Part shown: positions 1 through 9,640 of the stretch, piece after piece
Layout: each line of letters begins with the position of its first letter
Position numbering within the stretch: position 1 is the first letter of the stretch
DNA from: Variovorax sp. PAMC 28711
Lineage (GTDB): Bacteria; Pseudomonadota; Gammaproteobacteria; Burkholderiales; Burkholderiaceae_C
Assembly: GCF_001577265.1 (NCBI RefSeq)
Contig: NZ_CP014517.1
Span: 735,001-799,000, forward strand
DNA length: 64,000 bases
Direction: 5' to 3'
Made by a program: the position numbers and the translations under genes
Notes under the pieces: generated by a model
Told to the model about the DNA's origin: nothing
The model's database searches: none
What the model saw: only the letters and a program-made list of their open reading frames with translations

Positions 1-882
1 GCCCATCTTCGGCACCTGGCTCAGGAAGTCGAGACCGTCCTGCCGCGTGAGGTTGGCCACCGAGAGCAGCGCCCGTTCTCCCCACAACAGGCTGTACGGG
101 AAGTGCGGAATGTCGCTCATGTGGATGCCGGCGCAGACGACGCGGCCACCCTTGCGCACCGCCTTCAGCGCCAGCGGCACGAGGTCGCCCACGGTCGCGA
201 AGATGATCGCGGCATCGAGCGCCTGCGGCGGCATCTCGTCGGACCCGCCGGCCCAGGTGGCGCCCAGGCTGCGCGCGAAGGCCTGCGTCTTCTCGTCACC
301 CGGACGGGTGAAGGCGTACACCGAACGCCCCTGCCAGCGCGCGACCTGGGCCAGGATGTGAGCCGCCGCGCCGAAGCCGTAGAGGCCCAGGCTCTTTCCC
401 TCACCCGCGATGGTGAGCGATCGCCAGCCGATCAGGCCGGCGCAGAGCAAGGGCGCGAGCGACGCATCGCTGCCCTCCTCACCCAGCGGAAAGGCGAAGC
501 GCGCATCGGCCACCGTCGCGGTGGCGAAGCCGCCATTGCGCGTGAAGCCGGTGAACACAGGGTGGTCGCACAGGTTCTCGCGCTGCATCCTGCAGTAGGG
601 GCAAATGCCGCAGGCGTGACCCAGCCACGGGATGCCTACGCGCTGGCCGATCGCGAGGCCGGAGACGCTCGCGCCGACCACATCGATGCGGCCCACGATT
701 TCGTGGCCCGGAATGATCGGCACTTGCGGGTGCGGCAACTCGCCATCCACCACATGCAGGTCGGTGCGGCACACGCCGCAAGCCGAAACCTGAACGCGTA
801 TCTGGCCCGGACCGGGCTGCGGGTCGGGCAGTTCGGTCCAGACCAGGGGCGCGTGCAATGCGTTGAGGACCATGGCGTGCAT
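1..882 (-). CDS. Zinc-dependent alcohol dehydrogenase (C-terminus cut by window edge)
   Basis: Medium-chain, zinc-binding alcohol dehydrogenase; it should oxidise an alcohol to an aldehyde with NAD(P). The reading frame is open from an ATG at 882 to the window edge (294 residues seen; the family is about 330-345). Visible are the catalytic zinc ligands (ACGVCRTDLH, Cys38; PGHE, His60), the four-cysteine structural zinc lobe (GHACGICPYCRMQRENLC) and a degenerate nucleotide-binding loop (LYGFGAAAH). A second ATG three codons in is an alternative start. It lies 37 bases downstream of the NAD(P)HX repair gene on the same strand. The substrate cannot be read from the sequence. Confidence 0.88.
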   Translation of the reverse strand, partial: MHAMVLNALHAPLVWTELPDPQPGPGQIRVQVSACGVCRTDLHVVDGELPHPQVPIIPGHEIVGRIDVVGASVSGLAIGQRVGIPWLGHACGICPYCRMQRENLCDHPVFTGFTRNGGFATATVADARFAFPLGEEGSDASLAPLLCAGLIGWRSLTIAGEGKSLGLYGFGAAAHILAQVARWQGRSVYAFTRPGDEKTQAFARSLGATWAGGSDEMPPQALDAAIIFATVGDLVPLALKAVRKGGRVVCAGIHMSDIPHFPYSLLWGERALLSVANLTRQDGLDFLSQVPKMG

Positions 883-919
883 AAGCGTTTTTCTTTTCGA
901 TCAAGTGTCATCAGTGGCT

Positions 920-2437
920 TCACAAGCAGGCTTGACCGCTTCGCTTGGCCTGCAAGTTCTGGAGCACGGCAGGCAGCAGGTCGGGCAGGTCCTCCGCGAT
1001 CAGCCCCGGCCCAAAGCTGGCCGCAGCCGCGCCGTGCAGCCACACCGCCGCGGCCGCGGCGAGGAACGGCGCCATGCCCTGGGTGAGCAGGCCCAGCACC
1101 ATGCCGGCCAGCACGTCGCCCGCGCCCGCGGTGGCCAGCGTCGGCGGGGCATTGGCGTTGACGATGGCCCGGCCATCGGGGGCCGCGATCACCGTGTCGC
1201 TGCCCTTGAGCACCACGACGGCGCCGCTGGCTTGCGCGGCAGCGCGCGCGCGGCGCAGCTTGTCGCCGACCATGTCGATCACGCCTTCAAAGAGACGTTT
1301 GAATTCGCCCTCGTGCGGGGTCAGCACGCAAGCGCCATGGAGGGCATTGAACAAGGTGGCCGGATCATCCTTGAACACCGACAGGGCGTCGGCATCGAGC
1401 ACGGCCGCCCTTCCCGTCGCGAGCATCGCCAGCACACGCGATCGCGTGGCCGGCCCCACACCGGCACCGGGGCCGATCATCAATCCGGTGTACCTGCTGT
1501 CGGCCAGCAGCTGGTCGAGATCTTCGGGCCGGGCGATGGCGCTCACCATCACGCTGGTCAGCGCGGCCGCATAGACCGGCAGCGCGACGGCAGGCACGGC
1601 AACGGTCGTGAGGCCTGAGCCGATCCTGGCAGCCGCCCTCGCGGCCATTCTTGCTGCGCCCGTGGTGGGCCAACCGCCCCAGAGCAACGCATGCCCACGG
1701 GTGTACTTGTTGCCATCGGCTTGCATCACGGGCAGTGTGCTGGCCCAGAGCTTCGGATCGTTCTCGAAAGTGTCGGACTTGAGTTGCTCGAAGACCGCGT
1801 CGGGTGTGCCGATGTCGGCCACGATCACCTCGCCGCACAGGCTGCGGCCCGGTTGCAGCAGATGACCGGGCTTCTTGCGAAAGCAGGTCACCGTCAGCGC
1901 ACAGGGCACCGCGCCCATGCTGGCGCCGGTATCGCCCATCAAGCCGCTGGGGATGTCTACCGCAATGAGCGCCATCTTCCTTGCTGCCGCCTCGGCCAGC
2001 GTACTGGCCGCCATGCCTTCGAGCGCACGGCTCAAGCCCGCACCGAAGATGGCATCGACGACCAACTCGGCGCCATCGAGGGCCCGGGGCGTCAACGCCT
2101 CGACCGGCCCGCGCCACAACCCTGCATGGTGGGCGGCTGCGCCGCGCAGGTCCTCGCGTGCACCCAACAGCGCGACGCGCACCGGCCAGTCGGCCGCGGC
2201 CAGTTGCCGAGCAACCACGAAGCCATCGCCGCCGTTGCTGCCGGGGCCGCACAGGACCAGCACCGGACGCGGAGTCCAGCGCTGTTGAATGGCCTGGGCC
2301 ACGGGGCGACCGGCGTTTTCCATCAACGCCATCTCACCGATGCCACTGGCTACCGTCAAACGGTCGGCCAGCGCCATCTGCTTGGCGGTGACGAGGGCCG
2401 TGTCGCAGTTCATCGCATCGGTTGCCGGGGGTGTCAA
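920..2437 (-). CDS. nnr: Bifunctional NAD(P)H-hydrate epimerase / ADP-dependent dehydratase
   Basis: Repairs hydrated NADH and NADPH: the N-terminal YjeF-type domain epimerises the R form and the C-terminal ribokinase-like domain dehydrates the S form using ADP. The N domain (about residues 15-215) has GPGSNGGDGF and DAIFGAGLSR. The C domain (about 230-500) has LTPHEGEFKRLF and AGAGDVLAGMVLGLL, the usual catalytic region. Length 505 aa fits the two-domain enzyme. The longest frame starts at TTG (2437) and overlaps the stop of the upstream SDR by four bases; an ATG at 2413 gives 497 aa and is about equally likely. Confidence 0.93.
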   Translation of the reverse strand: MTPPATDAMNCDTALVTAKQMALADRLTVASGIGEMALMENAGRPVAQAIQQRWTPRPVLVLCGPGSNGGDGFVVARQLAAADWPVRVALLGAREDLRGAAAHHAGLWRGPVEALTPRALDGAELVVDAIFGAGLSRALEGMAASTLAEAAARKMALIAVDIPSGLMGDTGASMGAVPCALTVTCFRKKPGHLLQPGRSLCGEVIVADIGTPDAVFEQLKSDTFENDPKLWASTLPVMQADGNKYTRGHALLWGGWPTTGAARMAARAAARIGSGLTTVAVPAVALPVYAAALTSVMVSAIARPEDLDQLLADSRYTGLMIGPGAGVGPATRSRVLAMLATGRAAVLDADALSVFKDDPATLFNALHGACVLTPHEGEFKRLFEGVIDMVGDKLRRARAAAQASGAVVVLKGSDTVIAAPDGRAIVNANAPPTLATAGAGDVLAGMVLGLLTQGMAPFLAAAAAVWLHGAAAASFGPGLIAEDLPDLLPAVLQNLQAKRSGQACL

Positions 2438-3327
2438 ACGCCAGCACCTGCAGCCATCGCATGCGCCGGCTGGGGGAAGTCGGCGGCGCGCGCCACAGCC
2501 TCGCCCGCCGCGAACTCGGCGCGCAATTCGTCGACCTTGGCCATCGCACCGTCGAAGGCGTCGTTGCCCAGCAGCAGATGGTGCGGCGGATGGCCTGAGA
2601 CTACCGCGTCGATGAGCGCCTTGACGGCACGCACCGGGTCGCCCGGTTGCTGGCCGGAGGACGCGCGGATCTGGCGCCGCACTTTGCCGGCCGTGGCGAC
2701 GTAGTCGTCGATCTGGTGCTTGCTCTCGTTGGCGGAGCGGCCGGCCCAGTCGGTGCGAAACCCGCTGGGTTCGACCACCATCACCTGAAGACCCAGTTCA
2801 GCGACCTCCTGCCGCAAAGCCTCCGACAAGCCTTCGACCGCGAACTTGGTGGCGCAATACTGGCCCAGTGCCGACATGCCGCGGATGCCGGCCAAGGAAG
2901 AGAGGTTGACGATGCAGCCGCGCCGACGCTTGCGCATGTCGGGCAGCACGGCCTGAATCATGCGGGTCAGGCCGAAGACGTTGACATCGAACATCTTGCG
3001 CACCTGGGCCTCTTCACCTTCCTCGATGGCCGCGAAGTAGCCGATGCCGGCGTTGTTGACCAGTACGTCGATGCCGCCAAAGCGGTCCTGCGCCGCCTTG
3101 ACCGCTGCGACGACCTGGTCCTGCCGGGTCACATCGAGCGTGAGCACCAGGACGTTGTCGGTTGCGCCGAAACGTTCCAGGGCGGCGGGATCGCGCGAGG
3201 TCACCACCGTCCGGTAGCCATGGTCGATGGCCTGTCTTGCGAGTTCGAGACCGAAGCCTGTGGAGCAACCGGTGATGAACCAGACGGGTGGCTCCGTCGC
3301 GATGGCGTTGTGAACTTGGGTATTCAT
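2434..3327 (-). CDS. SDR family oxidoreductase
   Basis: Classical short-chain dehydrogenase/reductase of 297 aa. The NAD(P)-binding motif TGCSTGFG lies near residue 20, followed by VNNAGIG, the catalytic serine region (NLSSLAG) and the YCATK active-site Tyr-x-x-x-Lys. Its C-terminal extension matches SDRs that act on carbonyl compounds of unknown identity. It overlaps nnr by four bases and so is probably co-translated with it. The substrate is not predictable. Confidence 0.9.
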   Translation of the reverse strand: MNTQVHNAIATEPPVWFITGCSTGFGLELARQAIDHGYRTVVTSRDPAALERFGATDNVLVLTLDVTRQDQVVAAVKAAQDRFGGIDVLVNNAGIGYFAAIEEGEEAQVRKMFDVNVFGLTRMIQAVLPDMRKRRRGCIVNLSSLAGIRGMSALGQYCATKFAVEGLSEALRQEVAELGLQVMVVEPSGFRTDWAGRSANESKHQIDDYVATAGKVRRQIRASSGQQPGDPVRAVKALIDAVVSGHPPHHLLLGNDAFDGAMAKVDELRAEFAAGEAVARAADFPQPAHAMAAGAGV

Positions 3328-3337
3328 TCGTTGGCCC

Positions 3338-3571
3338 TCACGCCAGGATGGCCGCCTTCATGCGGCTGTATTCGTCGTGGGTGATCTCGCCGCGCGCATA
3401 GCGCTCGCTCAGGATGTCCTGCGCTTCCTTGCCGAGGGGCCTGCCGTGGTTGCGATGGACGCGGTAGGTGTAGCCCCAGTTCCCGGCGCTCGAGAAGATG
3501 AGGATCATCATCCCGAACCAGAGGAACCAACCCCAGCCCGAGTACCAGTCGTTCCAATATGTGCCTGCCAT
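3338..3571 (-). CDS. Small membrane protein with C-terminal SHOCT domain
   Basis: A 77-residue protein. An aromatic hydrophobic stretch (about residues 10-30, GWGWFLWFGMMILIF) should form one membrane helix. The end (ILSERYARGEITHDEYSRMK) is a textbook SHOCT motif (short C-terminal domain, often an oligomerisation module). A good Shine-Dalgarno (AAGGAG) precedes the ATG. It is separated from the SDR gene by only ten bases. Function unknown. Confidence 0.85.
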   Translation of the reverse strand: MAGTYWNDWYSGWGWFLWFGMMILIFSSAGNWGYTYRVHRNHGRPLGKEAQDILSERYARGEITHDEYSRMKAAILA

Positions 3572-3630
3572 TTTTCAAACTCCTTCAGTGAAAGGGATCT
3601 ACCCCGAAAAGCCTGGTCGACGCAGAGGTC

Positions 3631-4665
3631 TCACCGGGCCGAGAAATCGAGCACCACGCGCGAGGGCACCTCGCCTCTGGACAGTCGCTCGAAGACATCG
3701 TTGATGGCCGACAGCGGCTGCAACTCGATGTCGGCCTTGACCTGGCCTGCAGCTGCGAAGGCCAGCGCCTCGGCCATGTCTCGCCGGTTGCCGACGAAGG
3801 AGCCACGAATGGTGATGCAGTTGGCCACCACGTCGAACAGCGGCGTGGGGAATTCGCCCGGCGGAATGCCGACCAGCACGCAGGTACCGTGCTTGCGCGT
3901 CATGCGCACGCCCTGCTCGAAGGCGGGCAGGGAGGGCGCAGTGATCAGCACGCCATGCGCGCCACCGCTCGTGGCCTTGACGACCGCGGCCACAGGGTCG
4001 CCCTTCTTGGCATTGACCACTGCATCCGCACCCAGACGCGTCGCATGTGCGAGCTTGCCGTCGTCGATATCGACCGCGCAAACGTGCAGGCCCATCGCCT
4101 TGGCGTACTGAACCCCGAGATGACCGAGCCCGCCGATGCCCGAGATCACGACCCACTGGCCCGGTCGGGCCTGGGTTTCCTTGATGCCCTTGTACGAGGT
4201 GATACCGGCGCAGATCAACGGTGCGGCGTCGACCGCCGACAGCCCAGCCGGGATGTGCGCCACGTAGTTCGGGTCGGCGATGATGAATTCGGCGAAGCCG
4301 CCGTTTCGGGTGTAGCCACCGAACTGGGCCTCAGCGCAGACCGGCTCCTGTGCCGCCAAACAGAACTCGCAGTGCCCGCAGGCGGAATAGAGCCAGGGCA
4401 CGCCGACGCGATCGCCCTCCTTCACCGCCGTCACGCCGGTCCCGAGGGCCACGACGATGCCGATGCCCTCGTGACCAGGCGTGAAAGGCAGCGGCGGCTT
4501 TAGGGGCCAGTCGCCATCGCGCGCATGCAGATCGGTGTGGCACACGCCGCAGGCCTCGGTCTTGACGAGGATCTGGCCCGGTCCGGGCGTCGGCACCTCG
4601 AGCTCTTTCATCACCAGGGGCTGGCCGAATCGTTCGACCTGGGCGGCTTTCATCTTGGGTGTCAT
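3631..4665 (-). CDS. adhP: Zinc-dependent alcohol dehydrogenase (AdhP-type)
   Basis: 344-aa medium-chain alcohol dehydrogenase resembling bacterial AdhP (ethanol/primary alcohol, NAD). It has the catalytic zinc site (EACGVCHTDLH, PGHEGIG), the structural zinc cysteines (SACGHCEFCLAAQEPVC) and the Rossmann motif GIGGLGHLGVQYAK. An AAGGAC ribosome-binding site precedes the ATG at 4665. It is a distant paralogue of the partial enzyme at the left edge; both sit with redox genes, just downstream of the transhydrogenase operon. The symbol is family-based. Confidence 0.9.
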   Translation of the reverse strand: MTPKMKAAQVERFGQPLVMKELEVPTPGPGQILVKTEACGVCHTDLHARDGDWPLKPPLPFTPGHEGIGIVVALGTGVTAVKEGDRVGVPWLYSACGHCEFCLAAQEPVCAEAQFGGYTRNGGFAEFIIADPNYVAHIPAGLSAVDAAPLICAGITSYKGIKETQARPGQWVVISGIGGLGHLGVQYAKAMGLHVCAVDIDDGKLAHATRLGADAVVNAKKGDPVAAVVKATSGGAHGVLITAPSLPAFEQGVRMTRKHGTCVLVGIPPGEFPTPLFDVVANCITIRGSFVGNRRDMAEALAFAAAGQVKADIELQPLSAINDVFERLSRGEVPSRVVLDFSAR

Positions 4666-4690
4666 GGAGAGTCCTTGTGTTGAAAATCTT

Positions 4691-6154
4691 TCAGGCCGCG
4701 GCTTTCAAGCCGAGCCCGCGCACCGCTTCGATCATCTCGACCAGTACGGCCTGCGCGTCGCCATAAACCATGTGGCAGTTGTCGCCGTAGAAGAGCGCGT
4801 TGACGATGCCGGCGTAGCCCTTGCCTTCGCCGCGCTTGATGACGAACACCTTCTTGGCCTGGTCGGCGTTGAGGATCGGCATGCCGAAGATCGGCGACCC
4901 CTTGTCGGTGCGCGCGGCGGGGTTGACCACGTCGTTGGCGCCGATGACGAGCGCCACGTCGGTGGTCTTGAACTCGTCGTTGATGTCTTCGAGCTGGAAG
5001 ATCATGTCGTAGGGCACGCCGGCTTCCGCGAGCAGCACGTCCATCTGGCCCGGCATGCGGCCCGCCACCGGATGGATCGCGAACTTCACGCTCACGCCAC
5101 CGGCCTGCAACAGCTTGACGAAGTCGAACAGCTTGCCCTGCCCTTGCGCCGCGGCGAGGCCGTAGCCCGGCACGATGATCACCGAGCTGGCATAGCGCAT
5201 CGCGATGCCCGCATCGCCGGGCTGCATCGGCTTCAGCTCGCCCTTGATCTTGCCCTGCTTGTGCTTGGAGGCTGCGCCGAAGTTGCTGAACACCACATTG
5301 CTCACCGAGCGGTTCATCGCCTTGGCCATCAGCAAGGTCAGCAGTAGGCCGGCCGCACCAACTACCATGCCGGCGATCATCAGCGCCGGGTTCTGCAGCA
5401 CGAAGCCTTCAAGACCGACGGCCAGACCCGTGAAGGCGTTGAAGATCGAGATCACGACCGGCATGTCGGCCCCGCCGATCGGCAGCGTCATCAGGATGCC
5501 GAGCACCAGCGCCAGGCCGAAGAAGAGGTAGATCGAGGCCGGCACGGCCAGCACGAGCGCCGACTTGTCGACACTCGCCACGACGAGGTAGGCGCCGACC
5601 GCGAGCGTCGCCAGCAAGACCACCCCGTTGACCACCTGCTGCGCCTTGAACCGCAACGGCTTCTCGATCACGCCGTCGAGCTTGGCCCAGGCGATCAGCG
5701 AGCCGGAGAGCGACACCGCACCGATCAGGGCGCCGATCAGCGTCACGATCAGCGCCGTCATGCCCTGCGTCTTGCCGCCGAAGAGTTCGACCGCGGCAAT
5801 GGCTCCGGCCGCACCGCCGCCCATGCCGTTGTAGATCGCGACCATCTGCGGCATGGCGGTCATCGCCACGGTGCGCCCCGCCCACCAGGCCACGCCACCG
5901 CCGAGCGCGAGTGCCACGACGGCAAGACCCAGGTTCATCCACAGATCGGGGCGGGCCGCGCTGTCCACGTCGAAGGCATAGAGGAAGCTCGCGAGCACCG
6001 CGACCGCCATGCCGATGCCGGCCACCGAGATGCCCGAAGACGCAGTCGCGGGCGACGACATGCGGTGCAGCCCGTACATGAAGAGCAGGGCCGCCGCGAG
6101 GTCGGCCGCGCCGATGCCGAGCGACGGCAAGGAGGCGAGCAGGGTCGTTTCCAT
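4691..6154 (-). CDS. pntB: NAD(P) transhydrogenase beta subunit
   Basis: The beta subunit of proton-translocating transhydrogenase couples hydride transfer from NADH to NADP+ with proton re-entry across the inner membrane. About residues 1-290 carry eight or nine hydrophobic helices. The C-terminal domain III binds NADP(H): GYGLAAAQGQ, HPVAGRMPGQMDVLL, and a late VIGANDVVNPAA segment typical of PntB. Length 487 aa is normal. It begins one base after the stop of pntAB, so the three pnt genes form one operon. Confidence 0.96.
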   Translation of the reverse strand: METTLLASLPSLGIGAADLAAALLFMYGLHRMSSPATASSGISVAGIGMAVAVLASFLYAFDVDSAARPDLWMNLGLAVVALALGGGVAWWAGRTVAMTAMPQMVAIYNGMGGGAAGAIAAVELFGGKTQGMTALIVTLIGALIGAVSLSGSLIAWAKLDGVIEKPLRFKAQQVVNGVVLLATLAVGAYLVVASVDKSALVLAVPASIYLFFGLALVLGILMTLPIGGADMPVVISIFNAFTGLAVGLEGFVLQNPALMIAGMVVGAAGLLLTLLMAKAMNRSVSNVVFSNFGAASKHKQGKIKGELKPMQPGDAGIAMRYASSVIIVPGYGLAAAQGQGKLFDFVKLLQAGGVSVKFAIHPVAGRMPGQMDVLLAEAGVPYDMIFQLEDINDEFKTTDVALVIGANDVVNPAARTDKGSPIFGMPILNADQAKKVFVIKRGEGKGYAGIVNALFYGDNCHMVYGDAQAVLVEMIEAVRGLGLKAAA

Positions 6155-6155
6155 G

Positions 6156-6518
6156 TCAGCCCTTCTTCGCGTGCAGTCGCTTGACGCTCGCGGACTTGCC
6201 CGCCTTGGCGTGGCCAGCCTTGTGCGCGCTCGGCTTGAACATCGCCAGCATGCGATCGGTCACCGCATAGCCGCCGGCGGCGTTGCCCGCCCCGAGCAGC
6301 ACGGCGAAGAAGCCGATCACCTGTTGCTGCACGGTGCTGGCGTTGAGCAAGGTGTAGATGCCGCCGACGACGACGATGCCGTGCACGAAGTTGGAACCCG
6401 ACATCAGGGGCGTGTGCAGGATCGCCGGCACGCGGCCGATGATCACCCAGCCCGCGAAGGCCGCGAGCATGAAGATGTAGAGCGCGACGAAACCGCCGAT
6501 GGTGATGTGGAAGTCCAT
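6156..6518 (-). CDS. pntAB: NAD(P) transhydrogenase alpha-2 (membrane) subunit
   Basis: The 120-aa protein corresponds to the separate membrane part of the split alpha subunit found in many proteobacteria. It has three to four helices (GFVALYIFMLAAFAGWVIIG; FVHGIVVVGGIYTLL; VIGFFAVLLGAGNAAGGYAV) and a basic tail rich in Lys and Ala. It lies between pntAA and pntB with short gaps. Confidence 0.95.
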   Translation of the reverse strand: MDFHITIGGFVALYIFMLAAFAGWVIIGRVPAILHTPLMSGSNFVHGIVVVGGIYTLLNASTVQQQVIGFFAVLLGAGNAAGGYAVTDRMLAMFKPSAHKAGHAKAGKSASVKRLHAKKG

Positions 6519-6540
6519 GGGATGGGTCCTGGTTGAGGGG

Positions 6541-7752
6541 TCACGCCGGCGCGTGCTGGGAAATGGAGGGCTTGGGGGGCTTGGCGTCGGGCTTGGCCGC
6601 TGCCGACTTCGCCGCTTTTTCCGCTTTTGCCGCGTCGGCTGCCTTGTCCGTTTCGGCGCCCTTGTTCTCGCCCGCGTGCGTCAGCACCGTCTTGGCCAGG
6701 ATCTCGTCCGACCAGTCGATGGTGACGACGTTGTCCTTCACGAACAGCGCCAACAGGTTGTATTGATTCTTCGCGTAGAGCGCGCTCGCGTCTTCGCCGA
6801 GCAGCGACGGCACGTTGAGCGGCGCGACGATGCACACGCGCCCGACCTGGGCCGTCACGCCGGGCTGCGTGTCCTCGCAATTGCCGCCGCCCTCGGCCGA
6901 GAGGTCGACGATCACCGCGCCGGCCTTCATGCCGCGGACCTGCGCACGGCTGACGAGCTTGGGTGAAGCCTTGCCTGGGATGGCTGCGGTGGTGATGACC
7001 ACGTCGGCGGACTGGATGTGCTGAGTCAGAACGTCCGCGACCTTCGCCCTCTCGTCGGCAGTGAGTTCGCGTGCGTAGCCGCCGTCACCGGTCGCATCGA
7101 CGCCGGTGTCGACGAAGGTCGCGCCCAGCGACATCACCTGCTCCTGCGTCTCGGGGCGCACGTCGTAGCCTTCGACCACGGCACCCAGCCGGTGCGCGGT
7201 GGCGACCGCCTCCAGGCCGGCCACGCCGAGGCCCATGACCAGCACGTGGGCCGGCCCGATCGAACCGGCGGCCGAGGTGATCTTCGGCACCACGCGCGCC
7301 AGGTGCGACATGCCCAATGCCACCGCGTAATACCCGGCCAGTGCGGACTGGCTGGACAAGGCATCCATCGCCTGCGCCCGGCTGATGCGCGGCACGCGCT
7401 CCATCGCGAAGCAGGTGATCTTGCGTTCGAGCAGGCGCTTGACGAGCGCTGGCTCGTTGTGGGCGTAGACGAAGCAGACGAGGATGGAACCCTCCTTCAT
7501 CGCATCGACCACCTCGAGCGCCGGCGGTTGCACGCACAGCACCACGTCGGCGTCCTTGACGAGCGCGGCGCGGTCAGTGGTGAAGGCGACATCCTTGAAG
7601 GCGGCGTCGTCCAGATGAATGGCCGCACCGGCGCCAGACTGCATGTGCAATCGGGCGCCGAGCTTCAGCAGCTTGGGAACCACCGCCGGCACCAGCGCCA
7701 CGCGGCGCTCGTGGGGCTGGGTCTCGGTCAGAACCGCGACGTTGACGTACAT
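6541..7752 (-). CDS. pntAA: NAD(P) transhydrogenase alpha-1 subunit
   Basis: NAD(H)-binding domain I of transhydrogenase, related to alanine dehydrogenase. The protein from the ATG at 7752 is 403 aa (MYVNVAVLTETQPHERRVAL), which matches family N-termini; the frame extends upstream but without homology. A GGAG ribosome-binding site lies about eight bases before this ATG. The Rossmann motif VLVMGLGVAGLEAVATAHRL and the mobile-loop region are present. The last 35 residues are an Ala/Lys-rich linker. It starts 19 bases after the aldehyde dehydrogenase, so the two are probably co-transcribed. Confidence 0.95.
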   Translation of the reverse strand: MYVNVAVLTETQPHERRVALVPAVVPKLLKLGARLHMQSGAGAAIHLDDAAFKDVAFTTDRAALVKDADVVLCVQPPALEVVDAMKEGSILVCFVYAHNEPALVKRLLERKITCFAMERVPRISRAQAMDALSSQSALAGYYAVALGMSHLARVVPKITSAAGSIGPAHVLVMGLGVAGLEAVATAHRLGAVVEGYDVRPETQEQVMSLGATFVDTGVDATGDGGYARELTADERAKVADVLTQHIQSADVVITTAAIPGKASPKLVSRAQVRGMKAGAVIVDLSAEGGGNCEDTQPGVTAQVGRVCIVAPLNVPSLLGEDASALYAKNQYNLLALFVKDNVVTIDWSDEILAKTVLTHAGENKGAETDKAADAAKAEKAAKSAAAKPDAKPPKPSISQHAPA

Positions 7753-7771
7753 GGTCAAGCTCCGCCGCTGT

Positions 7772-9155
7772 TCAGACCGGTGCCGGGAAATGCCCCGTGC
7801 GCACAAGCTTCTTGTTCACGAACTCCTGGATGCCCATGTTGCCCAGCTCGCGCCCGTAACCCGAGTCCTTGATGCCTCCGAAGGGCAACTCGGCGTCGGA
7901 CCAGTCGATGTTGTTGACGAACATCATTCCGGTGTCCACCGCGCTCGCGATGCGCTTGCCGCGGGCTTCGTCCTCGGTCCACACCGAGCCACCCAGGCCG
8001 AAATCTGAATCGTTGGCCAGCGCGATCGCGGCTTCCTCGTCCTTCACGCGATAGAACGACACCACCGGGCCGAAGAACTCGTCGCGGAAGGCCGGATTGC
8101 CCGGCGCGATGTCCGCGAGGATCGTCGCCTGCATGAATGCGCCCGGCCGGTCGATGCGCTTGCCGCCCATGACCAGCGTGGCGCCGCCCTTGACTGCAGC
8201 AGCGACCTGCGCCAGGAGCTGGACCAATGCTGCTTCCGTGGACAAGGGACCGTGGGTGGTCTTCTCGTCCATCGGATCGCCGGGGACGAGCGCTTCGAGC
8301 GCGGTCTTGAAGCGAGCCAGGAACTTGTCGGCAATCGACTCGAGCACGATGAAGCGCTTGGCCGCACAGCAGGTCTGTCCGGCGTTGTACATCCGCCCCC
8401 ACACGGCCCAGGGAATGACCTTGTCGAGGTCGGCGTCCTCCAGCACGATGAACGCGTCGCTGCCGCCGAGTTCCATTGAGCTCTTCTTCAGGTTTTGGCC
8501 TGCACGCGCCGCGATGCTGCGCCCGGCCGCCACACTGCCGGTCAGGGCCACGCCCTTGATGCGCGGGTCGTCGATGACCTGGTCGGACTGCGCATGCGAC
8601 ACCAGGAGGTTGGTGTAGGCCCCGACCGGCGCACCGGCATCGATCCACAGCTTCTCGAACGCGATCGCGCACTGCGGCACGCAGCCCGCGTGCTTGACGA
8701 CCACCGTGTTGCCCGCCATTAGGTGAGGGCCGGCAATGCGCGCGAGCTGATAGAACGGAAAGTTCCACGGCTCGACGCAGAAGATCACGCCGAAGGGGCT
8801 GCTCTCCATGTGCGCGTGACCGTGCTTCGGATGCAACTTGGTCGGCGCCGAGAAACTCTTCTCCGTGCTTGGCGTAGTACGCCAGGATGTCGCCGCTGAA
8901 CTTGACCTCGCCACGCGCCTCGCCGATGCGCTTGCCCATCTCGAGCGTCGCGAGCCGGGCGAAGTCGTCGGCATGCGCGTGCAGCAGCGCAGCGGCCTTC
9001 TTGACGATGGCTGCGCGCGCGGCGTAGCTGGTCTTTTTCCAGGTCTGGAAGCATGCCTGCGCAGCAGCGAGCGCATGCTCGAGTTGCGCCGCGCTGAGAT
9101 GCTCGAAGCTCTGGAGAAGTTTCCCAGTGTTCGGGTCGATGCTTTGGTAGGCCAT
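7772..9155 (-). pseudogene. NAD(P)-dependent aldehyde / succinate-semialdehyde dehydrogenase, frameshifted
   Basis: Oxidises an aldehyde, possibly succinate semialdehyde, to the acid. The first 100 codons (MAYQSIDPNTGKLLQSFEHL...) are in one frame and the rest (KLHPKHGHAHMESSPFGVIF onward) in another. Removing one T from the TTT run (plus-strand AAA at 8853-8855) gives EEFSAPTKLHP, which fits the family, and yields a 460-aa enzyme of normal length. The rest is intact: NFPFYQLARIAG, MELGGSDAF with the general-base Glu, and GQTCCAAKR with the nucleophilic Cys. It may therefore be a sequencing error. It lies upstream of pntAA. Confidence 0.85.
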
Positions 9156-9640
9156 GGTGAGGTTTCTTTCGCAGTTGGGAGAGACGACGACCCGCCGAGG
9201 CTGTCGGCTAGGTGCGGAAGGGGAAGGGGAAGGCTAGGCACAGCAGTGATCGACGTCTGTGCGGTGCGGCACACAGCGCACAACGGGTCATCGGAAGTGG
9301 CATAACCTCTCCGTGCCAGCGTCCTGATGCCTCTGCTGTCAGCGAGACTGGGGTTTTGCTGACGATTTCGGCGTCGGCGTCGGCGCCGACGAAGCCCTGA
9401 GCGGGCCTTAGCTCGCCAGCAACTTTGAGTGCGTGCCGGAATACGGCATCGACCTGCGCTACACGGGCTGGACCGAGCGGCGGTGCCTTCTGGCCTCTGG
9501 CGTCCGTTGGGTGCAGTGGGCTTCTACCTGCTTGTGCGGTTTGTGCGGTTTGTGCGGTTTGTGCGGTTTCTAGCGCTGGGCGTAGTGGTGTTTGCACTCT
9601 TTGCGGTTCTGGCGCCGCCGGTCGCCTGGGTATTAATTGG
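9156..9640. other. Non-coding / degenerate region before the integrase remnant
   Basis: No gene with recognisable family features was found. One plus-strand frame at about 9510-9640 encodes a hydrophobic stretch (FLALGVVVFALFAVLAPPVA) preceded by the 9-bp tandem repeat. It could be part of a decayed small membrane protein of the same mobile element, but no start or family was convincing. Confidence 0.4.
9532..9567. repeat. Four tandem copies of a 9-bp unit
   Basis: The unit TTGTGCGGT occurs four times head-to-tail. On the plus strand it encodes repeated Val-Arg-Phe before a hydrophobic segment. Copy number probably varies by slippage. Confidence 0.9.
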
